Shown here: positions 1-8,477 of the stretch, piece by piece
Numbering within the stretch: position 1 is the stretch's first letter
Layout of the letters: the number at the start of each line of letters is the position of its first letter
Source of the DNA: Planctomycetota bacterium
GTDB lineage: Bacteria; Planctomycetota; Planctomycetia; Planctomycetales; Planctomycetaceae
Direction of reading: 5' to 3'
NCBI GenBank assembly: GCA_018242565.1
Contig: JAFEBR010000999.1
Span: forward strand, 1-32,847
Length of the DNA stretch: 32,847 nt
The notes under the pieces: generated by a model
Databases searched by the model: none
What the model was told of the DNA's origin: nothing
Seen by the model: only the letters and a program-made list of their open reading frames with translations
Translations under genes and position numbers: made by a program

Positions 1-83
1 GGAATGAAATCCTTGATCGTGTCACCAGCCAGAATCCCGCTGTCTTCAAGCTGCTGGATGAATTTGTGAATGGAGACGGCCAT
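1..83 (-). CDS. N-terminal fragment of a probable Ser/Thr protein kinase (partial, runs off the window)
   Basis: An ATG at 83-81 on the minus strand opens a frame with no stop to the window edge, giving 27 complete codons that begin MAVSIHKFIQQLEDSG and end near IKDFI. From memory of the family, planctomycete Ser/Thr kinases often start with such a short helical region (a hydrophobic F-x-x-x-L followed by DSG and a short loop) ahead of the kinase domain. No catalytic motif lies inside the window, so the kinase call is inference. It could also be another protein sharing this N-terminal adaptor. No convincing Shine-Dalgarno site precedes the ATG. Confidence 0.45.
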   Translation of the reverse strand, partial: MAVSIHKFIQQLEDSGILAGDTIKDFI

Positions 84-523
84 CTTCAGGCTTCGACTTC
101 AGGTAATGGAATGGAACAAGAATCGTCTGCGACATGTTCCCGAAACACGCACCAATTTACCAGACAAACTGGACATGCTCGTCACCAGCGGCGTCACCGC
201 AGCAGACGCAAACGCTCACCGGGCAGGCGAGCAGGCGTCAGGGGCAGGCATGGTCGTGGGCAATGGTGGTATAGGCGTCTCGCTGGCGGGGGCAGGCGAG
301 CCGCCAGCCCCACAACCAGGCCCGGCACCGTACGAAAAGTGCGGGACGAGCGGGGCCGCCCCGCCGTGGATTTGTTGTGGAGTTTTAATTGTCGCTGCAC
401 AACTGCTTAACAATCGCCCCGTGCTGACCTGGCCAGGCACTGCGGATTCAGCGCTCGCTTGGGGAGTACCGGCTTGTTGGTCGAACGCTACTGGCTGGGT
501 CTTCGGACCTTCATTCGTTTACC

Positions 524-551
524 CGCTGGGGCTTGCCAGACAGCCCCAGTG
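524..551. repeat. Stem-loop, 8-10 bp stem
   Basis: CTGGGGCT (526-533) pairs exactly with AGCCCCAG (542-549) around an eight-base loop. The stem extends by one G-U and one C-G pair to 524/551. No T-tract follows on either strand, so a classical intrinsic terminator is unlikely. Confidence 0.5.
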
Positions 552-571
552 GGACGGCCCTCTCCCCCTGA

Positions 572-596
572 CCCCTCTCCCCAAATGGGAGAGGGG
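572..596. repeat. Perfect 10-bp stem-loop of C/G-run type (REP-like)
   Basis: CCCCTCTCCC (572-581) pairs perfectly with GGGAGAGGGG (587-596) around the five-base loop CAAAT. A second half-copy, CCCTCTCCCC, lies just upstream at 558-567. Palindromes of this CCCTCTCCC/GGGAGAGGG type occur as dispersed intergenic repeats in many GC-rich bacterial genomes (family knowledge). Dispersal in this genome cannot be judged from one window. Confidence 0.55.
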
Positions 597-844
597 AACA
601 GTTGACGCAGGGGCGTCGTTCTGTTTAACCCCTAATCGGTTCAACCAAGTTTGGTGGGGTTGCCCAGGATAGCTGACACAAGGTCGGCTCCCCTGTGCGG
701 TGCAGCACTACGCTTTCAGCATTGTGGTTTAAGCCGGACTGGCCCAAACAGAGAACCATAAACCGCGATGGTCTAAAGGTCCCTTGGGGCCACGCGCCTG
801 ACGGCATGCCGTATGCGGGTCCCTGCCACCGGGGCCTGGCTTCT

Positions 845-2377
845 CTATCCTGCTGCGAGCGCCGCGCGGGCCTGTTGCATCAAAGCATTGTCCGGGCTTC
901 CGGAACCGGTCAAATTGAAGACACTCGCGGCCAGGTAGCTGGCCCGCCAGGGGGGCGAAAGGTGATATACGTCTTCCAGCACAGCCGCACTGAACTTGTA
1001 GTCGTGCGCGTCGTTCCCCTTGGAAAACACCAGCAACCGGGCTGCATCGAGCAACGGCTTGGGGTCAGACTGGGTCTGCAGATAGGCCAGGACCTTGCGG
1101 GCGGCCGTCATCCGGTCTCGGCTGATCTCGCCGCAAATCTCGGCAACCGCGTCGGTCTCGTGCTGCAACGCGAGCGGTTCGAGCTTGTCGACGAGAGCCG
1201 TGTGGGTGGCACCGCCGCGAGCCAGGGCCGCCGCACGGAACGCGGGGACAAACGCGGCACACTGCAACAGAATCCAGCGCCGATTTGTATCGTCGGCCGT
1301 ATTCTCATAGAGATACCGCAGGGCATTCGCCGTCGTGACGGCGTGCAGTCCGACAATTCCCGGATGCTGCAGCAAGACCTCAGAGGCGCCACACAAGAGG
1401 GCATCCCAGACCGATTGCGGCGAGATCTGCCGCTGGAGCAGATCGACACAGGCCTGGGAAGCTTCCAGATCCGAAGTCTGCCGGAGCGTTGCCAGATACT
1501 CGGCGGTCGCACCCGCATCAATGCGTCCGCTGCGCCAGCCGGGCTTCAGGTTTTCGGCCAGGCGGAGATTCTCGCGGCCGGCCCGATCGGCCGCCAACTC
1601 CGCCCGCGCGGGATTCTGCCCATCGTGCGCCAGCATCGCATACGCGAGCGACCGCAGCACGGGTTCGGCGTGCTGCCAGCCGATGCAGGCCAAGGTCCGC
1701 CGTGAATTGGCCAGAAAGATGGCTTTATGCCCGATCGACCGAAAATCGCGCGGTGCGTAACGGCTGAACAGTTCCCAAACTTCGTCGGCACCATGTGTGC
1801 GAACGAGACCCGCCACGGCGACATCGGCCGCCGCGACATCCCAGGTCTCCATGGCCGTAATAAATGCCTGCCGGGCCTGCTCCGCCGCCGGCACCGCCGC
1901 TTCATCGACCGGCCCCATGCGCCACCCATTCCGCTCGGACACATTCTGGGCCTGGGCCCCTTTGAAATGATCGACGGCCCAGAGAATGGGGAGCCAGCGT
2001 TCCCGATCGGGCGCCGCCAGGCTGGCCAGGTGAGCCGCGTTGACGACGAGCACTGCATGGAATTTGAATCCCACGCTGGGGCGTGGTTCCACATTGCGGA
2101 CCCCGGCCAAAAACAGCGCGGCCAGCAGTTCCTGGTACGACAGGCCGCGCTGAATGCGTCGAATCGTTTCGGCCACCAGTTTGTCGCGCGGCATTTCTTC
2201 CAGAAATCGAACCAGGGGTTCAATCTCGGGTTGTAATCGAACCACCGCCGGCTGTGCCCGGGCGTCTGCGGCCGAAACTGGGGGGAGTTGCGTTAAGGCC
2301 TGCCAATCGGCCCAACTGATGACGGCGGCACCGGCCGCGGCCTGCAGAAACTGTCGACGCGAACCAGCCGAGGGCAT
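845..2377 (-). CDS. Tat-signal secreted protein of unknown function
   Basis: This is a 510-residue protein. The N-terminus carries a twin-arginine signal: R7-R8 in SRRQFLQ, an Ala-rich hydrophobic stretch to about residue 20, and a likely cleavage region near SAADA (35-39). It is therefore probably folded in the cytoplasm and exported by Tat. The mature part is mainly alpha-helical and rich in spaced histidines: H107 in FKFHAVL, H116, H137 in AVDHFKG, H217 in IGHKAIF, H236, and another in GLHAVTTANALRY near residue 345. Tat export plus ordered histidines suits a cofactor or metal protein, but that is inference. I do not recognise a named family; similar Tat-exported proteins exist in planctomycetes as far as I recall. 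GGAG at 2386-2389, eight bases before the ATG, supports the start. It is transcribed alone, divergent from the LarA-like gene. Confidence 0.8.
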   Translation of the reverse strand: MPSAGSRRQFLQAAAGAAVISWADWQALTQLPPVSAADARAQPAVVRLQPEIEPLVRFLEEMPRDKLVAETIRRIQRGLSYQELLAALFLAGVRNVEPRPSVGFKFHAVLVVNAAHLASLAAPDRERWLPILWAVDHFKGAQAQNVSERNGWRMGPVDEAAVPAAEQARQAFITAMETWDVAAADVAVAGLVRTHGADEVWELFSRYAPRDFRSIGHKAIFLANSRRTLACIGWQHAEPVLRSLAYAMLAHDGQNPARAELAADRAGRENLRLAENLKPGWRSGRIDAGATAEYLATLRQTSDLEASQACVDLLQRQISPQSVWDALLCGASEVLLQHPGIVGLHAVTTANALRYLYENTADDTNRRWILLQCAAFVPAFRAAALARGGATHTALVDKLEPLALQHETDAVAEICGEISRDRMTAARKVLAYLQTQSDPKPLLDAARLLVFSKGNDAHDYKFSAAVLEDVYHLSPPWRASYLAASVFNLTGSGSPDNALMQQARAALAAG

Positions 2378-2385
2378 GACCAGAT

Positions 2386-2389
2386 CTCC
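2386..2389 (-). promoter_or_regulatory. Ribosome binding site GGAG of the Tat-signal protein
   Basis: Read on the minus strand, GGAG lies eight bases before the ATG at 2377-2375. This is one of the few good Shine-Dalgarno sites in the window and it fixes the start directly before the Tat signal. Confidence 0.6.
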
Positions 2390-2650
2390 ACAAAGTGAGC
2401 ACAGAGTGAGGAGTCGCTAAGGGCACTCTAAACCTGCCCTGCGCGGCACGCAAGAGCGATCTGCGATCGGGAGGCTGCGTCGCGCTCATGATAATTTCCT
2501 GGCGAACGCCGGCGCAGTTGAAGCGCGGAGGGCAGGTCGAACCTGGGAATCGGCGCGAGGTGTCCGGACAGCCAGGAAATGCAGCCGGTTACGAGTTCCG
2601 TGAACGGCTTGATTCCGTTAAAATCCAGGCATACCACGGCCCCCCTGACA

Positions 2651-2654
2651 GGAG
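2651..2654 (+). promoter_or_regulatory. GGAG ribosome binding site that decides the start of the LarA-like gene
   Basis: GGAG within CAGGAGTCC lies 11 bases before the ATG at 2666. The spacing is slightly long, but there is no such site before the alternative ATG at 2579, so the shorter protein is favoured. Confidence 0.45.
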
Positions 2655-2665
2655 TCCACAGCGCG

Positions 2666-3946
2666 ATGATGTTTCCGAAGATGATGCGTTTGCGTCAAAA
2701 GTTCGATTGCCCCCGAGTCAATGACATTCCCGGCACAGTTGCGGCCGAGTTGAAACGGCTGAATCTGGGAACCCGGGTAAAGCCCGGACAATCGGTGGCG
2801 ATCACAGTGGGCAGTCGCGGTATCGCCAACATCGCGATCATCACCAAGGCCATCGTTGAACACGTGAAAAGCCTGCAGGCCCAACCATTCATTGTGCCGG
2901 CCATGGGGAGCCACGGCGGGGGTACCGCCGAAGGGCAACGCCAGATTATTGAAGGCTACGGCGTGACCGAAGACTTTCTGGGAGTGCCAATTCGGGCCTC
3001 GATGGAAACGGTGATTGTCGATCAGACGCCGCAGGGAATTCCGGTGCATTTCGACAAGCACGCGTTTGGCGCCGATCACGTGATTGTTTCGGGCCGGGTC
3101 AAACCGCACACCAATTTCGTGGGGGAAATTGAAAGCGGCTTGCACAAGATGATGCTGATTGGGCTGGGCAAGCACAACGGCGCCAAGATTTATCACCGCG
3201 CCATTATGGATTACAGTTGGCTGGATATCGTCAAGGCGGTGGGACAGAGCGTGCTGCACAAATGCAAAGTGCTGTGCGGCGTGGGCATCGTGGAAAACGC
3301 CTACGATGAAACGGGGCTGATCGCCGCCGTGGCGCCGCAGGAATTTCTGGCCCGCGAAATCGAACTGTTGGCGCTGGCCAAACAATGGCTGCCGCGACTG
3401 CCGTTCAACAAGGTCGACCTGCTGATTATCGACGAAATCGGCAAGAACATCAGCGGAACGGGGATGGACACCAACGTGATCGGCCGCAAGTACAACGACC
3501 ATCGCGCCACCGATCGCGACAACGCGGCGGTCAAGACGATTTTTGTACGCGGGCTGACCGAAGCCACCCACGGCAACGCCACCGGCATCGGGATCGCCGA
3601 GTTTACGAACAACCGCACGATCGCCTCGGTCGACCGGCGCATTACGGCGATCAATTCCATTACCGGGGGCCATGCCCCGGCGGCCGCCTTGCCGATTGGC
3701 TACGACACCGATCGCGAAGTCCTCGAGAACGCGTTTCCGACGATTGGCCTGACGGAGCCCGAACAAGCCCGCGTGGTGCAGATTTCGAACACGCTGCAAC
3801 TGGCGGAAGTGCTGGTCAGCGAAGCCTATCGGCCGCAGCTGGCCGGTCGCGATGACCTTGAAGTCATCGAAGAGCCCCACGCCATGGAATTCGACGACGC
3901 GGGGAATCTGTTCCCCGTATCGGCTGTTCCGGCAGGAGTGCATTGA
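2666..3946 (+). CDS. LarA-like (lactate racemase superfamily) protein, substrate unknown
   Basis: A 426-residue protein, the usual length for LarA, the enzyme that uses a nickel-pincer cofactor to racemise lactate and related 2-hydroxy acids. Visible motifs are GSHGGG (81-86, with H83), RVKPHTNF (144-151, with H148), then ESGLHKM with K161, followed by GLGKHNGAK and H177. In classical LarA the cofactor-bearing Lys sits ten residues after the equivalent His; here the spacing is thirteen. It therefore belongs to a divergent branch of the family and its substrate cannot be read off. No maturation gene (larB, larC, larE) is nearby. An upstream in-frame ATG at 2579 adds 29 unrelated-looking residues; the ATG at 2666 has GGAG 11 bases before it and is preferred. 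It is convergent with the DCC-family gene, 40 bases apart. Confidence 0.85.
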   Translation: MMFPKMMRLRQKFDCPRVNDIPGTVAAELKRLNLGTRVKPGQSVAITVGSRGIANIAIITKAIVEHVKSLQAQPFIVPAMGSHGGGTAEGQRQIIEGYGVTEDFLGVPIRASMETVIVDQTPQGIPVHFDKHAFGADHVIVSGRVKPHTNFVGEIESGLHKMMLIGLGKHNGAKIYHRAIMDYSWLDIVKAVGQSVLHKCKVLCGVGIVENAYDETGLIAAVAPQEFLAREIELLALAKQWLPRLPFNKVDLLIIDEIGKNISGTGMDTNVIGRKYNDHRATDRDNAAVKTIFVRGLTEATHGNATGIGIAEFTNNRTIASVDRRITAINSITGGHAPAAALPIGYDTDREVLENAFPTIGLTEPEQARVVQISNTLQLAEVLVSEAYRPQLAGRDDLEVIEEPHAMEFDDAGNLFPVSAVPAGVH

Positions 3947-3957
3947 TCGAGCGGGGC

Positions 3958-3981
3958 GGTACCGGCCGATGGGCCGGCGCC
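3958..3981. terminator. GC-rich hairpin between convergent genes, possible bidirectional terminator
   Basis: GGTACCGGCC (3958-3967) pairs with GGCCGGCGCC (3972-3981) around a GATG loop, with one mismatch and one G-U pair. It sits between the stop codons at 3946 and 3987, where a shared terminator is expected. No T-tract follows, so termination may be weak or need another factor. Confidence 0.5.
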
Positions 3982-3986
3982 GACAA

Positions 3987-4469
3987 CTACGGCAGGAAGC
4001 GTGCGCGTTCGCTGGCGGTGGGCATCCGGCAGGTCGACTTTTCGCCAAACCAGCGATAGCGCCGCGCCGCAACCAGATCGTAGCCCCAGTTACGGAGGAC
4101 CGCGGGGATGCAGCGCAACATCCAGCCGGCCAGGCTCCAGACGCCCCCCAGGCGGATGAGCATCCGGCAGACCGCGTCGGATTTGCGGTACGTCCCGGTT
4201 TCGTCGAGCAAAACGACTGACTTGAGGGTCTCGGGAGTTTCCGGGCCCAGGTAGCGACGCGCGGTTTCCCCCTGCAGCGGGGAAAAGCGGAACTGCTGCT
4301 GCCGATCACGAGCCAGCACGAAATCGATCCAGTGATTGCACAGGCCGCACACCCCGTCAAACAAAATCAGGGGGGATTCGGGCCGGTCGGTGGCCGGCGC
4401 GGTCACCGAGCACGCAGCGGGCTCCAATGAGCCGGCAGGGAAATCGCTGGTCGTCGGGGACATGGTCAT
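3987..4469 (-). CDS. DCC-family (DUF393) thiol-disulfide oxidoreductase-like protein
   Basis: A 160-residue protein of the DCC family (YuxK-like). The defining motif is at 37-44, FDGVCGLC, with D38 and the C41-x-x-C44 pair. Further family features are FSPLQGETAR in the middle and the C-terminal block YDLVAARRYRWFG followed by C147. The family has a thioredoxin-like fold and is thought to act in thiol-disulfide chemistry, but substrates are largely unknown. The first 33 residues are Pro/Ser/Thr-rich and probably disordered. The ATG at 4469 is chosen; an in-frame ATG at 4463 and a TTG at 4508 are alternatives, and none has a good Shine-Dalgarno site. The gene stands alone. Confidence 0.85.
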   Translation of the reverse strand: MTMSPTTSDFPAGSLEPAACSVTAPATDRPESPLILFDGVCGLCNHWIDFVLARDRQQQFRFSPLQGETARRYLGPETPETLKSVVLLDETGTYRKSDAVCRMLIRLGGVWSLAGWMLRCIPAVLRNWGYDLVAARRYRWFGEKSTCRMPTASERARFLP

Positions 4470-4789
4470 GATCCAGGGACGGTAATCGCGGTGGAGATCA
4501 CGAGTCAAGCGGAGATTTCGCCCGCCTCGCGGAAACCTGTAGCGAACTGGTCTCGGTGATTTGACCGCATTTCGGGCCGTCGATTCACGCGGCCGACTCG
4601 TGGATGACAGAAATTCAGCCAGAATCGACCGCCCGAGACCAAGCGGAAGCGGGCCTTGGGAGCGGATAAAACCGCCTGTTTTGCGACAAAATCAGTAAAA
4701 GCCCAGTTCAGTTGTTGCATTGGCCCGAGAAAACCGCCCAGGAATGCAGCGGCGCCGTGGTTGCCCCTTTTCTGTCCTTCTCATAGGCT
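4470..4789. other. 320-base divergent intergenic region with a spaced direct repeat
   Basis: The region should hold promoters for both flanking divergent genes. I see no convincing -35/-10 pair. The 9-mer AAAACCGCC occurs twice in direct orientation, at 4668-4676 and 4730-4738, with starts 62 bases apart (close to six helical turns). This could be a pair of operator sites for the fusion gene, or chance. Short frames here have no coding features. Confidence 0.4.
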
Positions 4790-7700
4790 ATGCCCCTCAT
4801 GTCCCAAGCTTCCCTGGCAGACGAGCCTGTACAGTCCCATCCGCAAGACGAGCGGAGCGGATTAAGTTCGCGCAGTTTTATCTGCCTGGCGGTCACGCAG
4901 GCACTCGGCGCGCTCAACGACAACATGTTTCGCTGGCTGGCGATCGGTGTCGGAACGCACCTGCTGGCCCGCGATCGCATCGCCGCGTTGGGCCAGATCG
5001 CCGCCGACGCCCCGGAAGTGCTCGAGATCCGCAAAACGGCCGCAGTCGAAGCCCTGTCGTGGGGGATCTTCTGGTTCACACTTCCGTATCTGCTGCTGCC
5101 GGTATACGCCGGCTGGCTGGCCGACCGGTTCAGCAAGCGCAGCGTCATCGTCTGGTGCAAAGTTGCTGAAATCGTCTTGATGCTGCTGGTGCTGGGTTCA
5201 ATTCTGTCGGGGCAGGCCGCCTTGATGTTTGCCGTCCTGTTTCTGGTCGGGGCCCAGGCGGCTTTATTTGGGCCCGCCAAGTACGGCAGTATTCCGGAAA
5301 TGCTGCGGACCGACAGCCTGTCGGCCGGCAACGGGGTGATGGCCATGGTCACGGTCGTGGCCTCGGCAGTGGGGACAGTGGCCGGGTTGAAGCTGGCGTC
5401 GGTCACCGGAACCTACGGCACGGAAAACATGGGGCTGTCGGCGGGCGCCCTCGTCGGCACGGCGGTCGCAGGCTGGCTGGCCAGCCTCGGGATCCACGCA
5501 TTTCCGGCGGGCGAGCCGGCACTGGCGTTTCCGCTGGACCCCGTCACCCGGAGTTGGTCGCAACTCAAACTGTTGGCCGCAAACCGGTCGCTGCTGCGCA
5601 CGGCACTGGGCATTGCGTTTTTCTATTCGCTGGCGACGTTGACGCAGGCGAACGTGAAATTGTACGGCGAGGTGGTTCTGCAACTGGGAGAAAACGGCGT
5701 TTCATGGTTGCTATTGGGGCTGGTCGTGGGGGTCGGGGTAGGAAGCGTGCTCGCCGGCAAATGGTCCGCGGGGCGGGTCGAACTGGGCATTGTGCCGCTG
5801 GGCGCGTTGTCGATTGTGGTGTCGTCGCTGGCACTGTTCTTCGCGGGCAGTGGGATTGATCCGCAGCAGGATGTCTCGCGGCAGCATGCGTACTACCTCT
5901 CGCTGTTCTGCCTGGTCTGGCTGGGGGCCAGTGCGGGCCTGTTCGACGTTCCGCTGGAGGCGTTTCTGCAGCACCGCAGCGCCCGTGAAACGCGCGGTAC
6001 GCTGCTGGCGGCGAGCAATTTTGTGACGTTTGTGGGAATTCTGTGTACGCCCGCCATTTTGTACCTGTCGGAACATGTCTTCAAATTCTCGGCCCGATCG
6101 GCTTTTCTGGCTGCGGGACTGGCCACGATTCCGATTGCCTTCTACGTGATCATTCTGTTGCCGCAGGCGACCATTCGCTTCGGCACCTGGCTGCTGAGTC
6201 GCACCGTGTACCGGTTGCGAATTTATGGACGCGACAACCTGCCGGAAACGGGCGGTGCGCTTTTGGTCGCGAACCACGTATCGTGGCTCGATGCAATTTT
6301 CATCCTGATCGCGTCTTCGCGGCCGATTCGGATGCTGGCGTACGCCGATTACGTGCAGGGACCGTTCATCAGTTGGCTGACGAAGCTGTTCGGGGTAATT
6401 CCCGTGAAGGCCAGCGAGGGACCCAAGTCGCTCGTGCGGTCGCTCAACACGGCCCGCGAGTCGATCAAGCAGGGAGAACTGGTCTGCATCTTCGCCGAGG
6501 GGGCGCTGACACGCACGGGCCAACTGCAGCCGTTTCAACGCGGGTTGCTCAAAATTGTGGAGGGGACCGGCGCCCCGGTGATCCCCATTTATCTGGATGG
6601 ATTATGGGGCAGCATTTTCAGTTACTTCAAGGGTAAGTATTTTTGGAAGTTGCCGCGGCGCTGGCCTTATCCAGTCGCCATCTTGTTCGGGAAGCCGCTG
6701 CGCGACCCGGACAACGTGCATGATGTACGGCAGGCTGTTCAGGAGTTGGGAGTGGAAGCCATGGAATATCGGAAGAACGAAGAATTGAATCTGCCGCGGT
6801 TGTTTCTGCGGTCGTGCCGCAGAAGCCGACGGCGCCCGAAGGTGGCAGATTCCGGGGGTATGGACCTGACCGGGGGCGAACTGCTGCTGCGAACCCTGAT
6901 CGTCAAACGCGTGCTGGAACGGCTGGTCTTGCAGGCCGACGAAAAATTTGTGGGGGTGCTGCTGCCCCCTTCCGTCGGCGGAGTCATCGTAAATGCCGCC
7001 TTGCCGTTGACCGGCCGCATCGCCGTCAACCTGAATTACACGGCTTCCAGAGAGACGATCGACCATTGCATTCAGGCGGCCGAGATCCGGCACGTGATCA
7101 CCAGTCGCCTGTTCATGTCGAAAATGAAACTCGAGATCTCGGCTCCGGTCGTGTACCTCGAAGACTTCAAAGATCAGGTCACAGCGCTCGATAAAGCGGT
7201 CGCCGCACTGCAGGCGCATATCGTGCCGGTGACGCTTCTGGAGCGAATGTTCGGCCTGACGCGCATCAAGGGAGACGACCTGCTGACGATCATCTTCACT
7301 TCGGGATCGACCGGCGAACCGAAGGGGGTCATGCTGACGCACCACAACATCCGCGGCAACGTCGATGCGATCGAACAGCTTTTCCAGCTCAAAGGGAGCG
7401 ATGTGCTGCTGGGGGTCCTGCCGTTCTTCCACTCGTTCGGTTTCACGGGCACGTTGTGGACGGTCTTGTCGCTCGATCCCAAGGGGGTTTACCATTTCAA
7501 CCCGCTCGACGCCCGCGTGATCGGGACGCTGTGCGCCACCCACAAGGTGACGATCATGATGGCAACCCCCACGTTTTTGCGGGGCTACATCAAGCGCGTC
7601 GAACCCGAGCAGTTCAAAACGCTGGATGTTATCGTCACGGGTGCCGAAAAGATGCCGAGTGACGTGGCCCAGGCCTTCCACGACCGCTTCGGCGTGCGTC

Positions 7701-8383
7701 CGTTCGAAGGCTACGGCACGACCGAATTGTCGCCGGTTGCCGCGGTGAACATTCCGGATCATCGCTCGACCGATGCCAACCAGAAGGGAACAAAGGAAGG
7801 GACGGTGGGTCGCCCGCTGCCCGGCACGAGTGCCAAGGTCGTCGATCAGGATACGTTCGCCGAGCTGGGACTCGATCAACCCGGCTTGCTGCTGATCAAG
7901 GGCCCCAATGTGATGCGTGGGTATCTGAATGATCCGCAGAAGACGGCCCAGGTGATTCGCGACGGGTGGTACATCACCGGCGACATCGCCAAGATCGACA
8001 GCGAGGGGTTCATCACCATCACCGATCGCGCCAGCCGTTTCTCCAAAATCGGTGGCGAGATGGTTCCGCACATCAAGATCGAAGAAATCCTGCAGCGGAT
8101 CGCCGCCTCGGGCTCGAATGAAGAAACCGAATTGTACGTGGCGGTGACGTCGATCCCCGATGAGAAAAAGGGTGAACGGCTGGTGGTCGTGCATCGACCA
8201 CTGGCGAAATCGCTCGACCAGGTGATGGCCGAATTGAATGCGGCGGGGTTGCCCAACCTGTGGATCCCCTCGCGCGACAGTTTCGTGGAAGTGGCAGACA
8301 TCCCCCATCTGGGAACCGGCAAGCTCGACCTGCGGGGGATCAAACTGCTGGCCTTGGAGAAATTCGGCCTCGCCAAGTCTTAA
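4790..8383 (+). CDS. Trifunctional LplT-PlsC-acyl-ACP synthetase fusion (lysophospholipid transport and reacylation)
   Basis: A 1197-residue inner-membrane protein joining three activities. Residues about 25-445 are a major-facilitator transporter like LplT: FICLAVTQALGALNDNMF at the first helix, the loop motif GWLADRFSKR (108-117), and many hydrophobic helices. Residues about 460-670 are a PlsC-type acyltransferase with NHVSWLD (495-501, the NHx4D motif) and FAEG (568-571). Residues about 690-1197 are an AMP-forming acyl-ACP/acyl-CoA synthetase with TSGSTGEPKG (837-846), YGTTE (975-979), TGD ending at D1065 and the late catalytic K1178 in GTGKLDL. In E. coli LplT and Aas (which already joins the last two domains) are separate neighbours that flip 2-acyl lysophospholipids inward and reacylate them; here all are one chain. 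ATGs at 4790 and 4799 are both possible, neither with a strong Shine-Dalgarno site. Confidence 0.92.
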   Translation: MPLMSQASLADEPVQSHPQDERSGLSSRSFICLAVTQALGALNDNMFRWLAIGVGTHLLARDRIAALGQIAADAPEVLEIRKTAAVEALSWGIFWFTLPYLLLPVYAGWLADRFSKRSVIVWCKVAEIVLMLLVLGSILSGQAALMFAVLFLVGAQAALFGPAKYGSIPEMLRTDSLSAGNGVMAMVTVVASAVGTVAGLKLASVTGTYGTENMGLSAGALVGTAVAGWLASLGIHAFPAGEPALAFPLDPVTRSWSQLKLLAANRSLLRTALGIAFFYSLATLTQANVKLYGEVVLQLGENGVSWLLLGLVVGVGVGSVLAGKWSAGRVELGIVPLGALSIVVSSLALFFAGSGIDPQQDVSRQHAYYLSLFCLVWLGASAGLFDVPLEAFLQHRSARETRGTLLAASNFVTFVGILCTPAILYLSEHVFKFSARSAFLAAGLATIPIAFYVIILLPQATIRFGTWLLSRTVYRLRIYGRDNLPETGGALLVANHVSWLDAIFILIASSRPIRMLAYADYVQGPFISWLTKLFGVIPVKASEGPKSLVRSLNTARESIKQGELVCIFAEGALTRTGQLQPFQRGLLKIVEGTGAPVIPIYLDGLWGSIFSYFKGKYFWKLPRRWPYPVAILFGKPLRDPDNVHDVRQAVQELGVEAMEYRKNEELNLPRLFLRSCRRSRRRPKVADSGGMDLTGGELLLRTLIVKRVLERLVLQADEKFVGVLLPPSVGGVIVNAALPLTGRIAVNLNYTASRETIDHCIQAAEIRHVITSRLFMSKMKLEISAPVVYLEDFKDQVTALDKAVAALQAHIVPVTLLERMFGLTRIKGDDLLTIIFTSGSTGEPKGVMLTHHNIRGNVDAIEQLFQLKGSDVLLGVLPFFHSFGFTGTLWTVLSLDPKGVYHFNPLDARVIGTLCATHKVTIMMATPTFLRGYIKRVEPEQFKTLDVIVTGAEKMPSDVAQAFHDRFGVRPFEGYGTTELSPVAAVNIPDHRSTDANQKGTKEGTVGRPLPGTSAKVVDQDTFAELGLDQPGLLLIKGPNVMRGYLNDPQKTAQVIRDGWYITGDIAKIDSEGFITITDRASRFSKIGGEMVPHIKIEEILQRIAASGSNEETELYVAVTSIPDEKKGERLVVVHRPLAKSLDQVMAELNAAGLPNLWIPSRDSFVEVADIPHLGTGKLDLRGIKLLALEKFGLAKS

Positions 8384-8400
8384 TAACGGCAGACATCGTC

Positions 8401-8439
8401 GCCCGGCCCCCGCAGGTCTACCGCCTCCGGGGACTGGGC
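8401..8439. terminator. Interrupted GC hairpin between convergent genes, possible terminator
   Basis: GCCC (8401-8404) pairs with GGGC (8436-8439), and CCCCG (8408-8412) with CGGGG (8428-8432), separated by a three-base internal loop. It lies between the stops at 8383 and 8478. There is no T-tract, so the call is tentative. Confidence 0.35.
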
Positions 8440-8477
8440 ACGAGCGAATTCGGGCTTCGGCAACACCGGCAATCGCT

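Larger units (their letters stand above)
84..844. other. 761-base intergenic stretch without a credible gene
   Basis: I see no gene here. Open frames exist on both strands, but they overlap each other, have low-complexity Pro/Arg/Gly composition and no recognisable motif. The stretch holds two neighbouring stem-loops (524-551 and 572-596) and a 12-base perfect palindrome at 801-812 just beyond the stop of the minus-strand gene. Bases 280-320 are very rich in GGC/GCC. It may be an old decayed gene or a site of repeat insertion, but nothing identifies the source. Confidence 0.6.

Noticed and set aside
66-672. Two overlapping plus-strand frames in the left intergenic region
   Set aside because: Low-complexity, no motif, no ribosome site, and they run through stem-loops; the first also overlaps the probable kinase start on the other strand.
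2618-4360. 580-codon minus-strand frame across the LarA-like gene and part of the DCC-family gene
   Set aside because: It is a shadow frame; both underlying genes have clear motifs in other frames.
6602-8308. 568-codon open frame antisense to the synthetase part of the lipid-salvage fusion
   Set aside because: It lies opposite well-recognised domains, has the His/Arg/Gln-rich composition of a GC-rich antisense frame, and no motif.
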